The translations under genes and the position numbers were made by a program. A stretch of 64,000 nt of DNA from contig NZ_BMLW01000011.1 of the NCBI RefSeq assembly GCF_014645515.1, positions 1-64,000 on the forward strand. Direction: 5' to 3'. The notes under the pieces are model-generated. The model searched no databases. It was not told the DNA's origin and saw only the letters and a list, made by a program, of their open reading frames with translations. Source of the stretch: Oceanobacillus neutriphilus. GTDB taxonomy: Bacteria; Bacillota; Bacilli; Bacillales; Amphibacillaceae. Below are positions 44,936 to 53,176 of this stretch, one piece after another. Positions within the stretch are counted from its first letter, which is position 1; each line of letters opens with the position of its first letter.

Positions 44936-45919
44936 ATGGAGAAAGTTTTTGATGTAACCATCATTGGAGCTGGACCCACTGGCTTATTCACAGCCTTTTA
45001 CGGCGGCATGCGTCAAGCCAGTGTTAAAATAATTGAAAGCCTGCCTCATATCGGAGGACAATTGACAGCATTATATCCGGAGAAATATATATATGATGTT
45101 GCAGGTTTTCCAAAAGTTCGTGCACAGGAGCTTGTTGATCAATTGGAAGAACAGGCAAAATTATTTGACCCTGAGATTGTACTTGGTCAGGCTATCGAAA
45201 GTGTTGATCGGTTGGAAGATGACAGCTTCCGTCTCATTTCAGACACTGGAGAGGTTCACCTGACAAAAACAATTATTATCACTGCCGGCAACGGCGCATT
45301 TCAGCCAAGGAGATTAAATGTAGGTGACAGTGAAGCATATGAAGGCAGAAATTTACATTATTATGTGACGGATATGAATAAATACAAGGATAAGCACGTT
45401 GCTATTTTGGGTGGAGGAGATTCAGCTGTAGATTGGGCCTTAATGCTGGAGAAAACTGCTGCTAAAGTAACATTAATTCACCGTCGTGATCAATTCCGTG
45501 CACATGAACATAGTGTGGAACAATTAGAGGCATCTGCTGTTGAAAAGCTCACACCATTTGCCCCCGCAGCGATTGTTGCAAATGAAAAAATTGAAAAGCT
45601 TATCTTACAGGAGATAAAAGGAGAAGAATTGGTCGAGTTAGAAGTTGACGATATTATCTGTAATTACGGATTTATATCCAGTCTGGGACCTATCAAGGAC
45701 TGGGGATTAGAAATTGAGAAGAATAGTATTGTTGTCAATTCGAAAATGGAGACAAATATCCCGGGAATATATGCTGCAGGAGATGTTTGTACGTATGATG
45801 GAAAAGTAAAACTGATCGCAACCGGATTTGGTGAAGGGCCGACAGCTGTGAACAATGCTAAAAATTACATTGATCCAAAAGCAAGAATCCAGCCAAAGCA
45901 CTCTACAGCAATGTTTTAA
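44936..45919 (+). CDS. yumC: Ferredoxin/flavodoxin--NADP+ reductase, thioredoxin-reductase-like
   Basis: A 327-residue flavoprotein of the YumC/TrxR-like FNR family. The FAD motif [16 protein letters not shown] is near residue 11, the NADP motif [11 protein letters not shown] near 159 followed by [10 protein letters not shown], and the FAD ribityl motif [12 protein letters not shown] near 281. The active-site CxxC of thioredoxin reductase is absent, as expected for FNR. It moves electrons between NADPH and ferredoxin or flavodoxin. Essential in B. subtilis. AAAGAGG precedes the ATG. Confidence 0.95.
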   Translation: MEKVFDVTIIGAGPTGLFTAFYGGMRQASVKIIESLPHIGGQLTALYPEKYIYDVAGFPKVRAQELVDQLEEQAKLFDPEIVLGQAIESVDRLEDDSFRLISDTGEVHLTKTIIITAGNGAFQPRRLNVGDSEAYEGRNLHYYVTDMNKYKDKHVAILGGGDSAVDWALMLEKTAAKVTLIHRRDQFRAHEHSVEQLEASAVEKLTPFAPAAIVANEKIEKLILQEIKGEELVELEVDDIICNYGFISSLGPIKDWGLEIEKNSIVVNSKMETNIPGIYAAGDVCTYDGKVKLIATGFGEGPTAVNNAKNYIDPKARIQPKHSTAMF

Positions 45920-45952
45920 AAAATATCTCACAAACTATATTATATTTTGATA

Positions 45953-45990
45953 GAACGTTTGAATGACATTCATTCAAGCGTTTTTCTTTT
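45953..45990 (+). terminator. Terminator of yumC
   Basis: AACG-T-TTGAATG and CATTCAA-G-CGTT pair with one inner mismatch, followed by TTTTTCTTTT. Confidence 0.85.
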
Positions 45991-46099
45991 AGTGATTGCT
46001 AAAAAAGAAGGAAATCGCAGGCAGCTGTCTGCTTTTATCGGGGTGCTAAGTTGCAGTTGGTATAGAGGAAACCTGTCTTACATGTTACAAAGGGATTAA

Positions 46100-46138
46100 A
46101 AGAAAGATTGACAGAATCTTTCTGCCAATCTTTCTCCT
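46100..46138 (-). terminator. Terminator of the A-type Fe-S carrier gene
   Basis: GAAAGATTG and CAATCTTTC enclose an inner CAGAA/TTCTG pairing, followed on minus by TTTT, directly after the stop of the gene. Confidence 0.85.
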
Positions 46139-46495
46139 TTAACAATCACCGGGCGCGCCGGCGTGCTCTGCAGTACGGAAGGAAGAACCACACCCGCAGG
46201 ATATAATGGCATTCGGATTATCAATGCTGAATCCGCCGCCCATCATATTCTCTTTATAATCAATCTTTGTACCTTTAATAATAGGTATATCCTGATTGAA
46301 AAAAACAATTGGAATATCATTAATCGTTTCAACAATATCCAATTCTTCATTAACCTCATCTTCAAAGCCCAATGAATAAGAAAGACCACTGCATCCGCCG
46401 CCTTTTACACCAAAACGGAGAAGCGATTGATCCGGTTCTTCTTTCATCATTTCTTTAATCTGTGCACTTGCACGATCAGTCAGTTCAATGATCAT
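46139..46495 (-). CDS. yutM: HesB/IscA/SufA-type Fe-S carrier protein
   Basis: A 118-residue A-type iron-sulfur carrier. The three conserved cysteines are seen in GGGCSGLSY (about 35) and CGCGSSF (about 102-104). It passes Fe-S clusters to target proteins. GGAGG seven bases before ATG 46495 sets the start. It resembles B. subtilis YutM, which is also next to dapF. NfU-type yutI lies 1.5 kb away, so Fe-S functions are grouped here. Confidence 0.94.
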   Translation of the reverse strand: MIIELTDRASAQIKEMMKEEPDQSLLRFGVKGGGCSGLSYSLGFEDEVNEELDIVETINDIPIVFFNQDIPIIKGTKIDYKENMMGGGFSIDNPNAIISCGCGSSFRTAEHAGAPGDC

Positions 46496-46572
46496 CTTCT
46501 GAACCTCCTTTATCCTTGTATATCCTATAAGCTTAGTATACACCTGCACTTGTCAGAATCAAGTAATTCATT

Positions 46573-47427
46573 CTACGCGTAGAAAATTCCTGATGCAATT
46601 GTTTCTGCGCCGCCAGTCATCCAGATATGCTCATCTTCTTTCCATTCAATAACCAAATCTCCGCCAGCTAAATGCACAATTACTTTTTTTCCTTTCGTGA
46701 CTTTATTATTTAATGTCGCAGCCACAACAGCTGCACATGCTCCGGTTCCACATGCTTCCGTAATCCCTGAGCCGCGTTCCCAGACACGGAAATGTAATTC
46801 TTCATCAGACACAACTTCAATAAACTCTGCATTGACACCTTCAGGGAATCGCTCATCTTTTTCCATCATTGATCCAAGTCTTGTCAGAGGTGCCTCATCA
46901 ATGGCATCAACCATCGTTACAACATGCGGATTTCCCATTGAAACAGCAGTAACATGTAATATTTCATCAGCAACCTGAAACGGCTCATTGATAACTGTTG
47001 TCCCTGTTTCTCCAAGCATTGGAATCTGCTCTCTTTGTAAAATAGGCTCTCCCATATCAATAGTGACCTCTTCTACTTCCTTATCTTCATTCACTTTAAC
47101 AATAGCATGGACAACATTTGCTTTTGTCTGTATGGAAAATTCTTTTGTATTTACAATTCCTGTCTCATAAGCATATTTTGCAGTGCAGCGCAGCCCGTTA
47201 CCGCAATTCATGCCCTCCGAACCATCCTTATTAAAAATTCGCATTCCTACTTCTGCTTTTTCTGCAGGATGAATCAGAATCATCCCGTCTGAACCAATTC
47301 CCGTATTTTGATTTGACATTTTAACAGCTAATTCAGATAGCCTTTCTTCTGGTAAATCAGTATGAAAAAGATCAATATAGATATAATTGTTTCCTAGTCC
47401 ATGCATTTTTGTAAAGGGTATTTTCAT
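46573..47427 (-). CDS. dapF: Diaminopimelate epimerase
   Basis: A 284-residue DapF that converts LL- to meso-diaminopimelate for lysine and peptidoglycan. The two catalytic cysteines are in MNCGNGLRC (residue 75) and EACGTGACAA (near 226). N-terminal FTKMHGLGNNY is typical. AGGAGAG precedes the ATG. In the same minus block as yuzD (20 nt upstream) and yutM (about 80 nt downstream), probably one operon, as in B. subtilis. Confidence 0.98.
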   Translation of the reverse strand: MKIPFTKMHGLGNNYIYIDLFHTDLPEERLSELAVKMSNQNTGIGSDGMILIHPAEKAEVGMRIFNKDGSEGMNCGNGLRCTAKYAYETGIVNTKEFSIQTKANVVHAIVKVNEDKEVEEVTIDMGEPILQREQIPMLGETGTTVINEPFQVADEILHVTAVSMGNPHVVTMVDAIDEAPLTRLGSMMEKDERFPEGVNAEFIEVVSDEELHFRVWERGSGITEACGTGACAAVVAATLNNKVTKGKKVIVHLAGGDLVIEWKEDEHIWMTGGAETIASGIFYA

Positions 47428-47447
47428 CTGCTTCTCTCCTCTTTTGC

Positions 47448-47774
47448 TTATCCTTCTTTTGTCTCTAATCCAAGCTGATCTAATACTTGATAGATCGGCT
47501 TTAAAGTCGGAATACCTTCAGCTACCATTTTATCATTTACCCATATAATAGGGTAAAAAAGATCCTCTTCAATTATTTTTTCGACATATGCCTGATGAAT
47601 AGAATCTGATTGCGGTTTATTTATATCAATATAATTATATTGAACGCCGTCAGAAGCATATTTTCTTCCAATGGCTGCCTGGAGCCATTCGTACGTATCT
47701 TTGGAGCCTGGGGCGCCAACACAGCTGGCACAGATTTGTTCGCTTCCATAAACTGTTATTGTTATTGCCGACAT
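47448..47774 (-). CDS. yuzD: YuzD-family protein with CxxC-like site
   Basis: A 108-residue member of the YuzD (DUF1462) family with a thioredoxin-like look. Near the N terminus is the pair ICASC (residues 15-18), then VGAPGSKDTYEWLQAA. The function is unknown; a link to Fe-S or thiol chemistry is suggested by its neighbours yutI and yutM. ATG 47774 follows GGGGAGTG. It lies 20 nt upstream of dapF. Confidence 0.9.
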   Translation of the reverse strand: MSAITITVYGSEQICASCVGAPGSKDTYEWLQAAIGRKYASDGVQYNYIDINKPQSDSIHQAYVEKIIEEDLFYPIIWVNDKMVAEGIPTLKPIYQVLDQLGLETKEG

Positions 47775-47950
47775 CTTATACACTCCCCTTCGGAATCATG
47801 CTATCTTTTAACATATACCTATATTAATTATTTTACAAAATAAGCGGAAAAAGATAAAATATAATTAACCAGCTAATTGAAAATCATTTTCAAATAGATT
47901 TTTGTGTTTAATCGCGTTATAATAGATTTGTAGGAAAGGAGTAGGTTATT

Positions 47951-48175
47951 GTGGAAGAACAAGTACAAGAAGTATTAAGCAAGCTTCGTCCATTCTTATT
48001 ACGTGATGGCGGGGATGTAGAATTAATTGACGTTGATGATGACGGCGTCGTTTTATTGCGTCTCATGGGAGCATGCGGCAATTGCCCAAGTTCAACCATT
48101 ACATTAAAAGCCGGAATTGAACGCGCACTTATGGCAGAGGTTCCCGGTGTAACAGAAATCGAACAGGTTTTTTAA
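47951..48175 (+). CDS. yutI: NifU C-terminal-like Fe-S scaffold/carrier
   Basis: A 74-residue NfU-type protein that carries a labile Fe-S cluster. The ligands are in ACGNCPSS (near 42-45), with the lead-in [20 protein letters not shown]. The start is GTG with AAAGGAG upstream. It is divergent from yuzD-dapF-yutM; the order is as in B. subtilis. Own terminator. Confidence 0.95.
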   Translation: MEEQVQEVLSKLRPFLLRDGGDVELIDVDDDGVVLLRLMGACGNCPSSTITLKAGIERALMAEVPGVTEIEQVF

Positions 48176-48188
48176 TGAATTTAATATA

Positions 48189-48233
48189 GAACGGAGCGCT
48201 CTTTTGCCTTGATAGAGACACTCCGTTTTTTTT
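48189..48233 (+). terminator. Terminator of yutI
   Basis: AACGGAG and CTCCGTT pair, with inner TCT/AGA pairs, ending in eight T. Confidence 0.88.
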
Positions 48234-48244
48234 ATTACCTTTCT

Positions 48245-49219
48245 TTACGAAACTGGTGTAATGGCTTCTTTTCCGCTGACAACTGCCTGAATATTATCCA
48301 GGCAGAGCTGAGCCATTTTTGTTCTTGTTTCCACGCTGGCAGAGCCAATATGTGGAACACATACTGTATTTTTCAAGCCGACAAGCGGATGATCCGCTCT
48401 TATTGGTTCTTCGTCAAAAACATCCAGGCCCGCCGCCTGAATTTCCCCCGATTTAAGCGCTTCTGCTAATGCTTCTTCATCCACTACTTTTCCACGTGAG
48501 ATATTTACAAAAATAGCACTGGATTTCATTTTTTTAAAGGCAGTCTGATTAAATAATTTATCGGTTTCTTTGGTGTGAGGAACAACTGTCACAATAAAAT
48601 CAGAAGTCTCTAACAGCTCATCGAAGCTGACATACTTTGCATTTAATCGTTCTTCCGCATCTTTCTTTCGGGAACGGTTATGATACTGTATATTCATATC
48701 AAACCCAGCTGCCCGTCTTGCAACAGCTTCTCCAATTCTCCCCATTCCAACAATTCCAAGTGTTTTCCCGTAAATATCTGTGCCTGCAAAGAAGAACGGG
48801 GCCCATGATTGCCATTTATCCTGTTTCACCCATTCATCTGCCTCCACAATCCGTCTGGCAGTAGCCATAATTAGTGAAAAACCTAAATCTGCAGTTGTTT
48901 CCGACAAAACATCAGGGGTATTAGTAACAACAACTTGATGCTTTTTACATGCTTCCACATCAATATTATCGTATCCGACAGCCATATTCGCAACCACCTT
49001 TAAATTGGGGGCTTTTGATAACAGCTCCTCATCAACAGAATCACTTAACACCGCGAATAAAGCATCTGCATCTGCTATCTCTTTAAAAAGAGTCTCTCTC
49101 GGTACTGGTCCTCCCTCTTTTTCCCACATGCGGATCTCTAATTCGTCCTGATAAGCTTGTAAGTATTTTTCATCAATCCTACGGGTAATGTAGACCTTTG
49201 GTTTAGACATACTGGACAT
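48245..49219 (-). CDS. D-2-hydroxyacid dehydrogenase (glyoxylate/hydroxypyruvate reductase type)
   Basis: A 324-residue NAD(P)H-dependent reductase. The Rossmann motif GIVGMGRIGEAVARR is near residue 153. The catalytic Arg is in NISRGKVVDE near 240, the Glu in DVFDEEP near 268 and the His in VPHIGSAS near 289. NMAVGYDNID near 78 is the conserved substrate loop. Family members reduce glyoxylate, hydroxypyruvate or 2-ketogluconate (YvcT in B. subtilis); which one is not clear. AGGAGG is 12 nt before the ATG, a longish spacing. Confidence 0.92.
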   Translation of the reverse strand: MSSMSKPKVYITRRIDEKYLQAYQDELEIRMWEKEGGPVPRETLFKEIADADALFAVLSDSVDEELLSKAPNLKVVANMAVGYDNIDVEACKKHQVVVTNTPDVLSETTADLGFSLIMATARRIVEADEWVKQDKWQSWAPFFFAGTDIYGKTLGIVGMGRIGEAVARRAAGFDMNIQYHNRSRKKDAEERLNAKYVSFDELLETSDFIVTVVPHTKETDKLFNQTAFKKMKSSAIFVNISRGKVVDEEALAEALKSGEIQAAGLDVFDEEPIRADHPLVGLKNTVCVPHIGSASVETRTKMAQLCLDNIQAVVSGKEAITPVS

Positions 49220-49270
49220 ACTGGCATTCTACCTCCTGCGATTAAATAATAATTCCTATTCTAGTACGTG

Positions 49271-49360
49271 TTCAAAAAGTAGGAAAATTAGAAGCAAGAA
49301 GGTCAAGGCGACGTAGAGATTCGCCGCTTATCATTTTGGTACTTTTTGAACATCCTCTTA
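49271..49360. repeat. Small inverted-repeat element, second locus
   Basis: Ends TTCAAAAAGT (49271-49280) and ACTTTTTGAACATCCTCTTA (49341-49360), with TTCGCCGC at 49320-49327. The right 20 nt and the core are identical to the copy at 33958-34024. The middle differs in length (90 against 67 nt). It separates yutH from the dehydrogenase gene. Confidence 0.78.
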
Positions 49361-49374
49361 TATAATGATACTGC

Positions 49375-50346
49375 TTACAACCAGCTTATCATAGGAATCC
49401 GCCAATCGGAAACATCTACACCCGTCATTTCGTAAAACCGTGCCAGTCTCCTCTCATACACTTCCTGATGCTTTATCAATTGCTCCAATCTTTGAAAATC
49501 CTGATATTGAAACCCTTCTTCTAAAAAATCATAAAGATGAATTGGAAAGAATAACCTGGCAAAAATAAGCCTCCATGCAAACACAGATAACGGCTGATAG
49601 TCTTGATAATCATTTAAAAATTGATTGATCTCTGTGTCCGGCCGATTATGCAAAAAAGAAAAACGAATATACTCAGCGATATCCCGGGTTGGATGATCAT
49701 ATACAAGTTCATCTGTCCAAATAATTGTTTTCCCAAAAGTATTCCATCTGGAGAAAGCCACTGTACCCTGATCAGTTTGTAAGATTCGCTGTTCTTTTTC
49801 ACTCTCCCGTAAATATTGAATGGCGTTCTCACTGATTCCAACAATATAGGGTAAAACATCCATTACTTCCGATAAATAACTGCTTGCTGCCTCTTCCTTT
49901 GCCTGCCTGGTCAATTCTTCTTCAAAAAAAGTAAGTTTTTCTTCCCAAAGCTTTTTCCATGTACCATAGCTGGAAATAGCTTTAGGCTCATACTGAAAAC
50001 TGCTGCCAATACGATGAATATCTCCAAGCTTTTTTCCTGCGCTCTCACTTCTTGAAGCCTGTGAATAATCTTCTAATACGAGAACCATCCAAAGCTCATT
50101 TCCGTGATTGGTAAACCATTCCCCATTGATATTCCTGATTGGATAAGCTACAGAGGATATTCCATTTTCTCTTAAGAAATAAGCTAAGGTTGCCTGTTCC
50201 ATTAATATCATTTCCTTGTTTCCAGCAGGAATGGTAAAATAAATATAATGCTCTTTTTGATAACCTTCACGCTCTTCAATAAACTGCTTCCCTTCAACCT
50301 GGATTGCATATTGACTTCGGAGCATTTCTGACATAGGCATCAACAA
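49375..50346 (-). CDS. yutH: Spore coat protein YutH, kinase-like fold
   Basis: A 323-residue protein of the CotS/YutH group (aminoglycoside-phosphotransferase-like fold). It is conserved in endospore formers and associated with the spore coat. The fold is recognisable (GKKLGDIHRIGS near 108; YDHPTRDIAEYIRF near 222), but kinase catalytic residues look degenerate (no clear HxDxxxxN loop). It is probably made in the mother cell; no sporulation promoter was identified with confidence. Divergent from yutG, as in B. subtilis. Confidence 0.88.
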   Translation of the reverse strand: MLMPMSEMLRSQYAIQVEGKQFIEEREGYQKEHYIYFTIPAGNKEMILMEQATLAYFLRENGISSVAYPIRNINGEWFTNHGNELWMVLVLEDYSQASRSESAGKKLGDIHRIGSSFQYEPKAISSYGTWKKLWEEKLTFFEEELTRQAKEEAASSYLSEVMDVLPYIVGISENAIQYLRESEKEQRILQTDQGTVAFSRWNTFGKTIIWTDELVYDHPTRDIAEYIRFSFLHNRPDTEINQFLNDYQDYQPLSVFAWRLIFARLFFPIHLYDFLEEGFQYQDFQRLEQLIKHQEVYERRLARFYEMTGVDVSDWRIPMISWL

Positions 50347-50426
50347 ACTCCTCCTTATCGTATATATTAAATATATGAAGGAAATGACTATACAATCATA
50401 TTAAATCGAAAAAGGTGTGTTTTAAA

Positions 50427-50945
50427 ATGACGAAATATACAAGCAAAACAAAACTGGAAGTTAGAGCAAGACAACTGTTAAAAGATCGTGGTGTAAAAAT
50501 AGATGATATTGCAGAATTGGTATATTATCTGCAGTCAAAATATCATACAGATTTAACAATGGACAAATGCCGTTTTAATGTGAATCGTGTTTTAACCAAA
50601 AGAGAAGTGCAAAATGCTGTTATAACAGGCATTGAGTTAGATGTACTGGCAGAGAAAAAGCTATTAAGCGAACCGCTTCAGGAAACAATTAAAATTGATG
50701 AAGGGTTATATGGCATCGATGAAGTAATTGCCTTATCTATCGTTAATGTATACGGCTCCATTGGCTTAACCAATTTTGGTTACATTGATAAACAAAAGCC
50801 TGGTATCTTAGAAAAACTAAATGATAAAAGCAGTGGTGAGATTCACACATTTTTAGATGATATCGTCGGTGCTATTGCAGCAGCAGCATCCAGCCGTCTT
50901 GCTCATGGTGATGCAGAAAACGAGCATGAAGAGCTGGACGGATAA
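50427..50945 (+). CDS. yutG: Phosphatidylglycerophosphatase A-like protein
   Basis: A 172-residue protein of the PgpA family (YutG). A conserved helical segment carries VVY-type residues, seen as VNVYGSIGLTNFGYIDK near 122-138 and FLDDIVGAIAAAA near 151. Unlike E. coli PgpA it has few hydrophobic helices, as is normal for the Firmicutes YutG group. PgpA dephosphorylates phosphatidylglycerol phosphate; activity of this branch is not certain. ATG 50427 follows AAAGGTG. Confidence 0.88.
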   Translation: MTKYTSKTKLEVRARQLLKDRGVKIDDIAELVYYLQSKYHTDLTMDKCRFNVNRVLTKREVQNAVITGIELDVLAEKKLLSEPLQETIKIDEGLYGIDEVIALSIVNVYGSIGLTNFGYIDKQKPGILEKLNDKSSGEIHTFLDDIVGAIAAAASSRLAHGDAENEHEELDG

Positions 50946-51030
50946 AGTGACCATTTTCCCATGCACAGATATTTCTTCTTCCATATGAAATAGCGGGAAT
51001 TGCTTGTCACTCACCCTGTGATAATACAAA

Positions 51031-51079
51031 AAGAAAAGCATTCATATTCTGTTTAAAAACAGAATATGAATGCTTTTGT
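51031..51079. terminator. Terminator of yutF (and yutG)
   Basis: AAAAGCATTCATATTCTG and its exact reverse complement form an 18-bp stem at 51034-51077, ending yutF just past its stop and probably yutG from the other side. Confidence 0.92.
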
Positions 51080-51081
51080 TA

Positions 51082-51849
51082 TTACTCAAAAGTCCATTCT
51101 AATAAATTCTCAATTATATAGGTCGGTTGTTCCTCAAAAGCAGCCAATTCTTCCTTAGAGGTAACTCCCGTATGAACAAACAAAGTGTCCACACCTGCAT
51201 TAAATCCTGATTGGATATCTGTTTGGTAATTATCCCCCACCATTAAAACATCCTCTTTTGGAAAACCGAGCACATCTAATGCCTCTTTCATAATAATTGT
51301 ATCCGGTTTTCCAATAAAAACCGGATTTTGCTGTGTACTAGTTTGCACCAAAGCTGTAAAAGCGCCATTACCAGGTCCCATCCCCGCTTCAGTCGGAATG
51401 GCGTGATCCCGATTGGTAGAAATAAATCGTGCACCCTTTCTGATAGCAATACATGCTGTGGCAAGCTTATCATAATTAATATCTCTGTCTAAGCCTACAA
51501 CAACAGCATCCACATCTGTACTGTCTGTCAATTGGATACCATGTTCCCTTATCGGCTCCTTCAGACCGCTTTGCCCAATACAATAGCATGATTTTACAGA
51601 CTGGTCCTGCAGATATTTTGCAGTAGCCATGCTGCTTGTAACAATCTGATTATAATCTGCCTGAATCCCTAATTGATTTAATTTTTCAGCTACTTCCTGC
51701 GTACTTTTAGTAGAATTATTCGTTACAAACACATATGGAATATTTCTTTGTGCTAATTGGTTCACAAAAGGAATAGCTTCCGGGATGACTTCATTCCCTC
51801 TGTACATCGTTCCATCTAAATCAATAAGATATCCTTTATAGTTTTTCAC
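51082..51849 (-). CDS. yutF: HAD-family sugar/nucleotide phosphatase, NagD type
   Basis: A 255-residue HAD phosphatase (subfamily IIA, NagD/AraL/YutF). Motif I DLDGTMYRG is near residue 11, motif II VTNNST near 43, the lysine in FIGKPDT near 178 and motif IV MVGDNYQTDIQ near 202. It dephosphorylates sugar phosphates or nucleotides in B. subtilis. The start is GTG with AGAGGTC upstream. Upstream, on the same strand, is a SufR-like regulator gene (gap 62 nt). Confidence 0.94.
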   Translation of the reverse strand: MKNYKGYLIDLDGTMYRGNEVIPEAIPFVNQLAQRNIPYVFVTNNSTKSTQEVAEKLNQLGIQADYNQIVTSSMATAKYLQDQSVKSCYCIGQSGLKEPIREHGIQLTDSTDVDAVVVGLDRDINYDKLATACIAIRKGARFISTNRDHAIPTEAGMGPGNGAFTALVQTSTQQNPVFIGKPDTIIMKEALDVLGFPKEDVLMVGDNYQTDIQSGFNAGVDTLFVHTGVTSKEELAAFEEQPTYIIENLLEWTFE

Positions 51850-51911
51850 GTTATGACCTCTCTATCTCTATTCCATCATTGAATTTTCTAAATGCTATGC
51901 CATCCGATTAA

Positions 51912-52547
51912 TCACTCTGATGTTGCAGCAATTCTCCATTGGCAGCATTTCTCTCCATCGACAAGCAATGATTTTGTCTTTATTTCCCGATCTGGAAATA
52001 AGGCTTCGTACATTTCTTTTTCATACTGGCACATGACTGGATAATCTTTTGCCACTTCTAAATAAGGGCAATGAAAATTATTTAATTGAAATCCATCCTG
52101 TTCCTTACTCTCCACTTGAAGCATATAACCGCTTTTGTTCTGCAGATCCTTCAAAGCAGTTATTTTCTCTTCCGTAGTCGAATACTTATCTAAATACTTC
52201 TTTAATTGTTCTTTTTCTTTGGATGACTGTTTTTTGAGAAGCTCACTGATAAGCTGGTTTCCCTGTAATTCTTCTAAATCATGAAGCAGATCTAAGGAGA
52301 GTTCTTTATAGCGATTGGGAAAACGTACCTGACTCTGTTCTGTCAGGGTGTATGTGTGGTAGGGCCGCCCAATCTCTTTTTTATGCTGCTGTACCTCAAT
52401 AAATCCCTCTTGCACAAGCATATGGAGCTGTTTTCTGACAGCTGTCTCTGAAATAGCAAAGTGCTCCATAATGGCATCCATTGTTAACGTTCCCTGCTCC
52501 TTCAGCACCTGGATAATCCTATCCTTTGTCGAGATACGTTTTCCCAT
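51912..52547 (-). CDS. SufR-like winged-helix regulator with Fe-S cysteine pattern
   Basis: A 211-residue regulator. The winged helix-turn-helix fills about residues 5-70 (TMDAIMEHFAISETAVRKQL; wing with IGRPYHTYTLTE). The C-terminal part has cysteines at 160, 173, 201 and 202. The spacing C-x12-C-x27-C equals that of the Fe-S-ligating cysteines I recall for SufR (for example M. tuberculosis C203, C216, C244). It may therefore sense iron or Fe-S status; that is inference from spacing and fold. GGGGGC precedes the ATG. It stands between yutE and yutF. Targets are unknown. Confidence 0.85.
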   Translation of the reverse strand: MGKRISTKDRIIQVLKEQGTLTMDAIMEHFAISETAVRKQLHMLVQEGFIEVQQHKKEIGRPYHTYTLTEQSQVRFPNRYKELSLDLLHDLEELQGNQLISELLKKQSSKEKEQLKKYLDKYSTTEEKITALKDLQNKSGYMLQVESKEQDGFQLNNFHCPYLEVAKDYPVMCQYEKEMYEALFPDREIKTKSLLVDGEKCCQWRIAATSE

Positions 52548-52577
52548 CCGCTTAAGCCCCCTTATTAAACGTGCTTA

Positions 52578-53015
52578 TTACTTATTAGAAAAAGCATTTG
52601 CAACGCCTAATTCGTTCTGCAGATATTTATCAATCCGCTCCGAAAAATGCGTAAATATATTTAAATTATCTTTGAAAAACTTTTCTAAGCTTTTATGATC
52701 GATTGTCTGGTAATCATGTACTAAAGGTTTCCGCCAGAGAATGAGCGCTTTATAAGCCTCCTCCTCCTCCACAGGAATAACTTTTTCATCCACTAAAATA
52801 TCAATAATATCCTCATAACTGCCGGGATCTCTCATAATAAATCCGTCTATCATCATGTTCCCGACGTCCAGCGTTCCTTCAATAAAAACATGTGCCATAC
52901 GCTCTAATGCCAAATAATCTATTTTACTTTTATAGGAATGATTTTTCAATGTATCTAAAATGTCAGTCATAAATATCAGTGTGCGCCTAATTTTTTCTTG
53001 ATCTACAAAATACAT
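52578..53015 (-). CDS. yutE: DUF86 (HepT-like) protein
   Basis: A 145-residue all-helical protein of the DUF86/HepT superfamily, matching B. subtilis YutE. The RX4HXY motif of the toxin group is present as RKPLVHDY near residue 108. In HepT-MntA systems an adjacent nucleotidyltransferase antitoxin is encoded, but none is near here, so a housekeeping role is more likely. TTGGAGG eight bases before ATG 53015 sets the start. Next gene downstream is the SufR-like regulator. Confidence 0.88.
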   Translation of the reverse strand: MYFVDQEKIRRTLIFMTDILDTLKNHSYKSKIDYLALERMAHVFIEGTLDVGNMMIDGFIMRDPGSYEDIIDILVDEKVIPVEEEEAYKALILWRKPLVHDYQTIDHKSLEKFFKDNLNIFTHFSERIDKYLQNELGVANAFSNK

Positions 53016-53176
53016 TATTGATACCTCCAAAAACGTCTATACTATTATCATATCATAATTACCTGAGTAATTTCACCGGACTTTCATTGAAAATAAAGAA
53101 GGCAGACGAATTTTATCCTTCTTTTTCAAAAACATGGTATAGTAAATCTAATAAGAATTAAGGGGACGTATGCACA

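Noticed and set aside
49614-49859. 81-codon frame inside yutH on the same strand in another phase
   Set aside because: It is fully contained in yutH and lacks a ribosome site.
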